Assembly: GCA_947306605.1 (NCBI GenBank)
Contig: CAMZHB010000062.1
Span: 1-8,237 of the forward strand
Reading direction: 5' to 3'
From: an uncultured Prevotellaceae bacterium
GTDB taxonomy: Bacteria; Bacteroidota; Bacteroidia; Bacteroidales; Bacteroidaceae
DNA: 8,237 nucleotides
The number at the start of each line of letters is the position of its first letter. Position 1 is the first letter of the stretch. This document shows positions 1 to 6,379 of the stretch, piece after piece. The notes beneath the pieces were generated by a model. The model saw only the letters and a program-made list of their open reading frames with translations, made no database searches and was not told where the DNA came from. Made by a program: the position numbers and the translations under genes.

Positions 1-3000
1 CTGTTTCGGCATTGGCGTCGATGGACTTGATGCCATAAGTCTTGGCCTCGGCATGTTCGTTGAGAGCCATGACGGAGAAGCCGCCTTCGGGCAGGTCGTA
101 CGGCAGACAAACCACGCGGATGGAGTTCATCGGCAAGTCAAAGGCAAACTCGTTGTCAGGATTGATGGAGCTCACCTCGATCATGTTCCATACGGAAGCG
201 TCTTCATCCGTGTGGGCGAAGTGCACAATCTGCATTTTGCTTTCGGCGGCGTGGAGAGGATGAGCGGCCACGTTGGCGCTGTCGGCGGAGATGATTGACA
301 TGCGGCCGGCCTTGTAGTACTCAATCGTGAAGGGAGCCGGTTCAGTTGAAGCCAGGAACGGAACGGCGCCGCCGTCACCGGGATAGTGGCCGATGAAGTG
401 GTTGGTACCCATGTTGCGGATGGCCACGCAGTCGGTGCCTTCGATGGGCTCGAAGCGCCACATGGCGTACGGGTTGTACTGGTAGTTCGCCAGTTCGTTC
501 TCGGAGTCGTAAAGACCGAAGTTGATGTTGTCGCCCACGCTGGTCTTTTCCATATACATGGCCTGGTTGACGGCATATTCGCGGTCGCCTACGTTGACAA
601 TGAAGTACCATACGTTGGGCTTGAACGTAGTCAGCTTGCTCTTGAAGGTCTCAATGGCCTTGTTCAGTTCAACGATGGCAGCGTCGAGCTTGGCCTTGTT
701 GGGACGGTCAACCTCGGCAGCGGCCGTGATGTTGTCGATGGCCGTCTGGAAGGTGGTGATGGGCTCTTCTGTGGCGAAGTAACCGATGCCTTCGCCCACC
801 TCAGCCTCGTCGGAGAGCTTCTGGGCTGCTTCCTGCAGAGCGATAAACTCGGCCGGGTCGGCCACAAGAGCACGCAGGGCCTTCACGGCAGCGTTGAGTT
901 CTTCAACGTCTTCCGGCGTCGACTTGTTGTTGTTCAGGATAGCACGCTTGGCGATGATCAGATTGTTCAGTTCTTCTGCGGCTTCCTTCATGCCATCCAC
1001 GTAAGAGTACTGCGAGTTCTCCTCGTTAATCGTGTATTTGTACATCTGGAATTCGCCCAAAGCATAGTAGGCGTTACCGGTGTAAGCGTTTGTACCCGAA
1101 CCATGGCTGGAAGCAAGCGTCGTGTTCACCAGGAAGCGGATATAACGGTATTCGGCACCCAAGTCAATACCGTTGGAGAAGTATTGCGCGGGATTGGAAG
1201 CCGGATATGCTTCGTTGAGGTTCATAATCTTCGTCCACTGATCGTTGCTGCTTGTCGGGTCAATACCGAGATCATCGTCATTTGTGGCATAAATGGTCAT
1301 CTGAGTAGGAACAAACTGGGTGTTACCGCCATCTTGACGGGGCTGGAACTCATAGATGAAGTTACGCTGCGGAGTGAGAAGATCTACTTGCAGATTATGC
1401 ACTGCACCATAGTCGGACCAGCTGTAGATGCTGTGGAAGTAGGTAGTGGGGTCACCATCGATCAGAGCGGCTACGTTGCCTTCGGTTTCATTATTGGTCT
1501 CTGGGACGTTGCAGGAGAGCTGGTCGGCGTCGAGGATGAGTTTGTCGGAAATCTCGTATGCGAAGCACATGTTGTAATTCTCCGTAGCGATGTCGAGAGC
1601 TTCTTCCAGGGCGGCGTCGAGCACGAGCTGGTGCTTGGCGGCTTCAAGGTCTCTGATGAATTCTTCATCGACTTTGCGCAGGTGCCATCTGGAGGGTTGG
1701 GCCGAAGCGCTGCCCCATTGCATCAGTTTACTGCCGACTCCGGCACCGTTGTCGTGGCCGCCGCAGTGGTAGCTCGAGGAGTTCAGGGCGCTGTTGATGG
1801 TCAGGAAGCCCGACTCATAATGGATGTATTGCAGCACTTCGAGTTCCTTCGATGTCGGAATGGGTTTCGACGTGGCTGAATGGCCTACAATGTATTCTTC
1901 CGTACCGTAGTTATAGAACGAATAAGCCACTTCGCCGTTGGCGTCCGTTGTCTTCTTGATTTCGAAGACGAAGTTCGGGTTTTGTTCGGCTTCTTCGTCG
2001 AAGGTGCCCCAATAGGCATAGTGGTCGGTCAGGCAGTATACGGCTTTTTCCACGCCTTGGGCGCTATAGAAGCGGTCGTCGGCGCTCAGCCAGTAGTAGT
2101 AGCCGTCTTCCACTTGGTTCAGGGAACCCTTCACGGCCACGAGAGCGGCGCGCAGGGCGTCGGCATAGGCTTTGTATTCGGCCTGGGTGTGGTCCTCATA
2201 CTGGGCCAGCATGGCATTGTCCAAAGCATCCTGGAATGTCAGCACGGCTTCCTCGTCGTACTGGCCGGGGTCGGGTCCCGGGTCGAACGTAAGGTTCAGT
2301 TTCGTCACACTGTCCACCAGCTGCGTCAGCAGGATGCCCTGGTCCACGATGTACTGGGCCTCGTAAATCTGCAGCTCGGCCATGGTCCAGAAGCAATAGT
2401 TGTGGGTGTCGCTGTTACTGCGTCCGGAGTGTGTCTTGTTGACCACGAAGCGCAGGTGCTGATAGCTGCCGCCGAGGTCGAACTTTCCGGAGTTCCATTC
2501 CCACGCATTGTTGTCGCGGGCAGGAATGGGGTTCGTCGGGTTCTTGTCGTTCAGACGGGCTATCTCCTTCCAGCTGTCTTCGTTGTCTGGCGTATTGGTG
2601 CCCAGCACGGTCATGTCGCTCGGAGAGTCCCAATAACTGCTGTTTCGGCCCACGTAGGTCATAAATATGGACGAATACTTATTGCCCAGGTCCACCTGGA
2701 ACCAGTGCGGTCCGTTCACCAGACCGGTGCCGTCTTCGGCCAAACCTTCACTGTTGCTGTTGTAAGCCGAGTGGAAGTAAGAACTCTCGTCTTCGTCAAC
2801 GAGGGCGTAGACGCCCCCGCCGTCGTTGAGCTGAACGGAGTTCACCGTAATCTGACTGTCGTCAATCAACAGGCCTTCTTCCTCCAGATAGGTCCACACG
2901 CCGCCATATTCCTCGTGGAGCGTACGGTTCACCTTAATGTTCGGATTCAGGCTCCAAGCCATACTGCATACCAGCAGCAGGGCCGCCATCAAAGTAAATT

Positions 3001-3007
3001 TTCTCAT
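1..3007 (-). CDS. Large secreted discoidin-domain (F5/8 type C-like) surface protein, 3' end cut off by window
   Basis: The frame is open from ATG at 3007-3005 to the window edge, 1002 codons with no stop, so the C-terminus is missing. Residues 1-19 form a signal peptide: basic MRK, a hydrophobic core, then SMA before W18. C14 is not in a good lipobox, so signal peptidase I is more likely than lipidation. By eye: discoidin-like module about 40-215 (YFHSAY, FQVDLG, AELQIYE); helical FIVAR-like linker about 218-298; beta-rich, perhaps trefoil-like module about 300-442 (ends SRWHLRKV); short helical stretch 445-480; second discoidin-like module about 485-658 (ALIDGDPTTYFHS, LGEFQMYKY); two FIVAR-like helical units about 665-795; second beta-rich module about 796-945 (ends SVWNMIEV); then a beta segment containing VCLPYDLPEG. 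Such modules usually bind glycans at the cell surface or outside the cell. No catalytic domain is visible, but one could lie in the missing part. It diverges from the transferase operon and has its own promoter. Confidence 0.88.
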   Translation of the reverse strand, partial: MRKFTLMAALLLVCSMAWSLNPNIKVNRTLHEEYGGVWTYLEEEGLLIDDSQITVNSVQLNDGGGVYALVDEDESSYFHSAYNSNSEGLAEDGTGLVNGPHWFQVDLGNKYSSIFMTYVGRNSSYWDSPSDMTVLGTNTPDNEDSWKEIARLNDKNPTNPIPARDNNAWEWNSGKFDLGGSYQHLRFVVNKTHSGRSNSDTHNYCFWTMAELQIYEAQYIVDQGILLTQLVDSVTKLNLTFDPGPDPGQYDEEAVLTFQDALDNAMLAQYEDHTQAEYKAYADALRAALVAVKGSLNQVEDGYYYWLSADDRFYSAQGVEKAVYCLTDHYAYWGTFDEEAEQNPNFVFEIKKTTDANGEVAYSFYNYGTEEYIVGHSATSKPIPTSKELEVLQYIHYESGFLTINSALNSSSYHCGGHDNGAGVGSKLMQWGSASAQPSRWHLRKVDEEFIRDLEAAKHQLVLDAALEEALDIATENYNMCFAYEISDKLILDADQLSCNVPETNNETEGNVAALIDGDPTTYFHSIYSWSDYGAVHNLQVDLLTPQRNFIYEFQPRQDGGNTQFVPTQMTIYATNDDDLGIDPTSSNDQWTKIMNLNEAYPASNPAQYFSNGIDLGAEYRYIRFLVNTTLASSHGSGTNAYTGNAYYALGEFQMYKYTINEENSQYSYVDGMKEAAEELNNLIIAKRAILNNNKSTPEDVEELNAAVKALRALVADPAEFIALQEAAQKLSDEAEVGEGIGYFATEEPITTFQTAIDNITAAAEVDRPNKAKLDAAIVELNKAIETFKSKLTTFKPNVWYFIVNVGDREYAVNQAMYMEKTSVGDNINFGLYDSENELANYQYNPYAMWRFEPIEGTDCVAIRNMGTNHFIGHYPGDGGAVPFLASTEPAPFTIEYYKAGRMSIISADSANVAAHPLHAAESKMQIVHFAHTDEDASVWNMIEVSSINPDNEFAFDLPMNSIRVVCLPYDLPEGGFSVMALNEHAEAKTYGIKSIDANAET

Positions 3008-3037
3008 ATGTTTAAACGTTTATAGTTATTTCCGCTT

Positions 3038-3045
3038 CAAAGTTA
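3038..3045 (-). promoter_or_regulatory. Bacteroidota-type -7 promoter box for the surface-protein gene
   Basis: On the minus strand this reads TAACTTTG, an exact match to the Bacteroidota -7 consensus TAnnTTTG. It ends 30 nt before the ATG at 3007, so the leader would be about 23-26 nt, AT-rich and without a Shine-Dalgarno sequence. No clear -33 TTTG is seen about 20 nt further upstream. A run of ten A (minus strand, 3056-3047) lies in the spacer instead. The leader holds two overlapping palindromes, GTTTAAAC (3010-3017) and AAACGTTT (3014-3021), of unknown meaning. Confidence 0.6.
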
Positions 3046-3430
3046 CTTTTTTTTTTCGTATTTCTCACTCTTTTTATTTCCATTTTTATTGAGAGACACC
3101 CGGCTGCCGGTGTCACCGGTAGTCCGCGGAGCCTTTTGTCATGCCCGGCAGAGCGGCGCGCCATTGTTAAAATACGGGCGGTTTTAACATTCGGTTTTAA
3201 CAGTTCCGTGAATACAGGCTGCATTTCGGCGCGAAGAAGTCCCGCTTCGGGCCGTAAAAACGGCGTTTTGATAATTCGAGGCGCCGCCTTGGCGCAGCCA
3301 TTCCAAACAGACATCATTCACAGATACTTACGAATTGTTAATTCTACAACCGTTTCCTTCACACGAAGTTATCAAAACCACAACTTGCGCTGACGGCCGT
3401 CTGACTTTTTTCAAACAAATGGGCCTTGCC
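3046..3430. other. Divergent intergenic region, no convincing gene
   Basis: This is the core of the region between the two divergent transcription units. Short open frames on both strands here have no recognisable protein features and overlap the promoter or repeats. What is visible is a set of short symmetric elements: CCGGTGtCACCGG at 3107-3119; GACACC/GGTGTC arms at 3095-3100 and 3109-3114; GCCGT/ACGGC at 3251-3264; GCGCC/GGCGC at 3281-3295; GAATT/AATTC at 3332-3344; and the 10-bp palindrome GACGGCCGTC at 3392-3401 followed by a T run at 3405-3411. Their function cannot be assigned. They could be operators, structured leader elements, or chance in GC-rich DNA. Confidence 0.5.
3165..3202. 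repeat. Triple TTTTAACA element (one inverted, two direct copies), possible operator
   Basis: TGTTAAAA at 3165-3172 is the exact reverse complement of TTTTAACA at 3182-3189, with 9 nt between them. A second direct copy sits at 3195-3202. The two direct copies extend leftward to the 11-mer CGGTTTTAACA (3179-3189 and 3192-3202), with a period of 13 bp. The element lies between two divergent promoters, where a shared regulator could bind. The half-sites resemble TTGTTAA-type sites, but the spacing does not fit the compact Rex palindrome, so no regulator is named. Confidence 0.45.
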
Positions 3431-3462
3431 GTTGGGTGTTTCGCGCGGTTTGCGTAATTTTG
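3431..3462 (+). promoter_or_regulatory. Bacteroidota-type promoter of the transferase operon
   Basis: TAATTTTG at 3455-3462 matches the -7 consensus TAnnTTTG. A partial -33 box, GTTG at 3431-3434 (consensus TTTG), lies 20 nt upstream, which is proper spacing for this promoter class. Only 8 nt separate the -7 box from the ATG at 3471, so transcription would start within a few bases of the start codon and give an almost leaderless mRNA. This placement also argues against the TTG at 3426 as the translation start, because that codon would lie upstream of the transcript. Confidence 0.62.
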
Positions 3463-3470
3463 CGTTCAAA

Positions 3471-5360
3471 ATGAGGCTGCATCCTTATATAAAACATCTG
3501 CTCACCGGCTGCCGGCAACTGGGCGTGGCCCTGTGGCTGGCCGTGCAGGCCGTGGCGGCTCCCGTCAGGCGCAACCTGCTGTTCTGCCTGACCATGCTGG
3601 CCATCCACTTCATCTGCGTGTGGCGGCAGACGCAATACGAGGGAGAGGTGTGGCTCCACGTGGAAGAAGTTATCCAGGACCTCTACGTCATCTGCCTTGT
3701 ACTCACACTGTTGCCCCGGCGCTGGCGCCGTGTGGTGCGCCGTGTGCTTTACGTGGCGGCCTTCGTGCTCGCCGGTTTCGAGGTGTTCCTCACCGAACGC
3801 CTGCAGATGCTCTACACGCCCACGGCCCTGCAACTGCTGTCGGAAACCAACCCCAAGGAGACGTCCGAGTTCTTTCTGGCCTATTGCCACGGGCCCGCCC
3901 TGTGGCGCACGCTGGCACTGTTCGTGCCGCTGGCCCTGCTGGTGCGGTGGCTGGGCAAACACGGACGGCGGTGGGTCCTTAAGTTGAAACTGCACTGGCT
4001 GCTGCCCCTGCTCAATGTGGCCGTGCCCGTGTTGCTCGTCACCGCCACCCTCGACACCACTGAGCAACGCCGTCGCCAATGGCATTTCTTTACCGAAGAG
4101 TCGTCCATGCGCACGGAGAAAGCCAAGTGGGAAACCTTCTACACGCCGGCGTGGCGGCTGGCCTGGTCGTGGCACATGCTGCGCGTGGCCGACGGCGAAC
4201 TGGAAGTACTTCGGCAAAACATGCGCCGCATCAGCGTGGACAGTTGCTCGGCGCGCTGCCCCAACATTGTGCTCGTCATCGGCGAGAGCTACAACAAATA
4301 CCATTCGCAACTCTACGGTTACCGCCCCAAGACCACGCCCCACCAGCTGCAGATGCAGCGCGAGGGCAGTTTGGTGGCCTTCCCCCACGTGGTGTCGTGC
4401 TGGAACATGACGAGCAACGTGTTCAAGCACGCCCTCTCCACCCACAGCCTCGACCAGGAAGGATCGTGGTGCAGCGGCGTGCTCTTCCCCGCCCTGTTCC
4501 GCAAAGCCGGCTACCGCGTGGCTTTCCTCACCAACCAGTACAAGGCCGACCGCGGACAGAAAGGCTTCGACTTCAACGGCTCCTTCTTCCTCAACGACCC
4601 GGAACTCGACACCCTCTGCTTCGACCACCGCAACACAAGGCTCTACCGCTACGACCGCGACTTCATCCGCGAATATGAGAACTACCGGCCCACCACGTGC
4701 AACCTCATTATCTTCCACCTCTTCGGACAACACGAGAAGTACAGCTACCGTCTGGGCAAAGAGGACATTTACTTCACCACCGACAGCGTGCGCCGCCGGA
4801 GACTCAAGCGGTCGCAGAAACAGGTGGTGGCCGACTACGACAACGCCACACGCTACAACGACGACGTCATACGCCGCATCTGCGACTATTTCAAGGACGA
4901 CGACGCCATCCTCATCTACTTCGCCGACCATGGCGAGGAGGTGCTCGACTTCTCCAATATGGAGGGACGCACACCGGCCGAACCGCCCGTGCCCATAGTG
5001 GCTTACTACGAATTCGGCGTGCCTTTCGAAATCTGGTTCTCCCCCAAATTCAAAGAAAGCCACCCCGACGTGGTGGCCGAAGTCAAGCAGGCCCGCGACC
5101 GGCGGTTCATGACCGACGACCTGCCCCACCTGATGATGAGGCTCGCCGGCATCCACAGCAAATACTATAACCCGCGCCGCGACTTGCTCCACCACGACTT
5201 CGACACCACACGACAACGTCTCATCAAGGGACTCTATGACTATGACAAACTGGTGAAAGGCACACCCTTCGACGTCTACGCCAAATACCGCCGCGAACCG
5301 GAAACCACCGACCCCGTGAAGAAACCCAATTACAAGAAAGCCAAATGGAACACAAACTGA
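3471..5360 (+). CDS. Predicted membrane phosphoethanolamine transferase (EptA/CptA-like, sulfatase fold), first paralog
   Basis: The protein has 629 residues from ATG 3471, chosen because an in-frame TTG at 3426 lies inside or upstream of the promoter. About five membrane helices fill the N-terminus (roughly 35-51, 64-81, 88-107, 144-160, 172-192). The loop after helix 3 carries YTPTALQL and ETNPKETSEFF, resembling the ETN..E..EF signature of this family. The periplasmic catalytic domain follows: IGESYNKYHSQLYGY with E272, CWNMTSN with the predicted nucleophile T314, HLFGQHEKYSYR (H416, H421), YDNATRYNDDVIRRI, and ADHGEE with D486/H487. E, T and DH correspond to the zinc and nucleophile residues of EptA-type enzymes. 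H553 in DDLPH matches the usual late His. Known members move phosphoethanolamine from phosphatidylethanolamine to lipid A, core sugars or glycans; the acceptor here is unknown. Compared with its paralog at 6376 it has 17 extra N-terminal residues and a 32-residue Lys/Arg-rich tail. The stop overlaps the next gene by 16 nt. LTA-synthase-like or sulfatase activity is a less likely alternative. Confidence 0.87.
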   Translation: MRLHPYIKHLLTGCRQLGVALWLAVQAVAAPVRRNLLFCLTMLAIHFICVWRQTQYEGEVWLHVEEVIQDLYVICLVLTLLPRRWRRVVRRVLYVAAFVLAGFEVFLTERLQMLYTPTALQLLSETNPKETSEFFLAYCHGPALWRTLALFVPLALLVRWLGKHGRRWVLKLKLHWLLPLLNVAVPVLLVTATLDTTEQRRRQWHFFTEESSMRTEKAKWETFYTPAWRLAWSWHMLRVADGELEVLRQNMRRISVDSCSARCPNIVLVIGESYNKYHSQLYGYRPKTTPHQLQMQREGSLVAFPHVVSCWNMTSNVFKHALSTHSLDQEGSWCSGVLFPALFRKAGYRVAFLTNQYKADRGQKGFDFNGSFFLNDPELDTLCFDHRNTRLYRYDRDFIREYENYRPTTCNLIIFHLFGQHEKYSYRLGKEDIYFTTDSVRRRRLKRSQKQVVADYDNATRYNDDVIRRICDYFKDDDAILIYFADHGEEVLDFSNMEGRTPAEPPVPIVAYYEFGVPFEIWFSPKFKESHPDVVAEVKQARDRRFMTDDLPHLMMRLAGIHSKYYNPRRDLLHHDFDTTRQRLIKGLYDYDKLVKGTPFDVYAKYRREPETTDPVKKPNYKKAKWNTN

Positions 5361-6379
5361 CCCGCCAAGACACCAACCTGCTCAAAGGACTGGCCATCGT
5401 GGCAATCATTCTCCACAACTTCTGCCACATGCTGCCGCGCATCGTGGCAGAGAACGAGTACACCTACCACACGTTCAAGAACGTCCAACTGTTGGGCAGT
5501 CTGGAGCACGGTTACCACGTGGGCCTCACGCTGCTCTCCTACTTCGGTCACTACGGCGTGCCCGTCTTCCTGCTCTTGAGCGGTTACGGGCTGGTGATGA
5601 AATACGAACGCGGAACCATCGGACACATCAGTGTCCGCGACTTCATCTTCTACAATGCACGCAAGTTGTGGCATCTGCTGTGGATTGGCCTGGTGCTGTG
5701 GTTCGTGCTTTTCTTTTCCGAACACGGTTTCCACGCCGGATTTCCCACCCGCGCCCTGGCTTCACTGCTGACCTTCACCACCAATTTTATTTTCAAGGAA
5801 CCTCACTTGCAGATGATCATGGGGCCCTGGTGGTTCTTCGGTCTCATCATGCAGATGTACGTGGTCTACCGACTACTCTTCTACCGCCGCAGCGACGCGT
5901 GGTTGCTCGGTGCCGCCGTCGTCAGTCTGGTCCTTTTGGCTTATGCCGTGAGCCGCGGCGAGGAAGACCAGACGTTGCTCAACTATCTGCGCTACAACTG
6001 TGTGGGCGAGATGTTGCCCTTCATCACCGGAATCTGGATGGGGCGTCACGGCGTCATCCGCTCGTGGACACAGACGGCCGTGTGCGGCATACTCTTCCTA
6101 CTCTGCTGTTTCAACGGCTATGCCTGGATTCTTACGCCCGTTTTGCTGTCCCTGGCCTTGCTCCAGCTGGTCACGCTGCGCGGCACGTTGCGCCGGGCGT
6201 TGGAAACGCTGGGAGTGCTCTCCGCTTCCATCTTTGTAGTCCACCCGTTGGTGCGTGCCCTCTTCCGGCCGGCCCACATCGCGCCCTCCGAGGCTTACTG
6301 GCCGCTGCTCTTCTACCTGCTCATCACCCTGATGGTGGCCATTGTCTATAAGTATCTCAACGACCGCATCCGATTTTGA
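5345..6379 (+). CDS. Acyltransferase-3 family integral membrane O-acyltransferase
   Basis: This 344-residue, strongly hydrophobic protein has about ten membrane helices along its whole length. The N-terminus LLKGLAIVAIILHN (12-25) is the typical first helix of acyltransferase-3 (PF01757) proteins, with H24 at the conserved histidine position. VPVFLLLSGYGL at 72-83 matches the family's second signature, followed by a basic segment (R98, R106, K107). It ends KYLNDRIRF. Members transfer acetyl or other acyl groups to sugars in surface polysaccharides, lipid A or peptidoglycan. The ATG at 5345 is favoured because the next Met (29) would remove the first helix. It overlaps the upstream transferase gene by 16 nt, and its TGA overlaps the TTG start of the next gene. 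It is therefore probably cotranscribed and translationally coupled, acting on the same acceptor or pathway as the flanking transferases. The acyl group and acceptor cannot be read from sequence. Confidence 0.85.
   Translation: MEHKLTRQDTNLLKGLAIVAIILHNFCHMLPRIVAENEYTYHTFKNVQLLGSLEHGYHVGLTLLSYFGHYGVPVFLLLSGYGLVMKYERGTIGHISVRDFIFYNARKLWHLLWIGLVLWFVLFFSEHGFHAGFPTRALASLLTFTTNFIFKEPHLQMIMGPWWFFGLIMQMYVVYRLLFYRRSDAWLLGAAVVSLVLLAYAVSRGEEDQTLLNYLRYNCVGEMLPFITGIWMGRHGVIRSWTQTAVCGILFLLCCFNGYAWILTPVLLSLALLQLVTLRGTLRRALETLGVLSASIFVVHPLVRALFRPAHIAPSEAYWPLLFYLLITLMVAIVYKYLNDRIRF

Noticed and set aside
386..3025. Long plus-strand open frames (497 and 381 codons, same frame, separated by a single stop) opposite the surface-protein gene
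   Set aside because: They are the codon-aligned antisense of the minus-strand gene, which has a signal peptide, promoter and recognisable modules. The plus-strand translations show no domain.
3165..3189. TTGTTAA/TTAACA half-sites considered as a Rex operator
   Set aside because: The half-sites are 13 nt apart, whereas a Rex site needs about 4, so no regulator was named.
3012..3317. 101-codon minus-strand open frame just upstream of the surface-protein gene
   Set aside because: It overlaps the TAACTTTG promoter and the repeat cluster and has no recognisable protein feature.
3136..3393. 85-codon plus-strand open frame in the divergent spacer
   Set aside because: It crosses the inverted repeats, has no domain or plausible promoter, and is arginine/serine-rich in a way typical of random translation.
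3426..3470. Upstream TTG start adding 15 residues to the first transferase
   Set aside because: The segment contains the TAATTTTG promoter box, and the ATG at 3471 gives a normal N-terminus.
3411..5216. 601-codon minus-strand open frame opposite the first transferase gene
   Set aside because: The translation is rich in V, E, G, H and Q with no motif, as expected for the antisense of a GC-rich gene. The plus strand carries a full catalytic domain.
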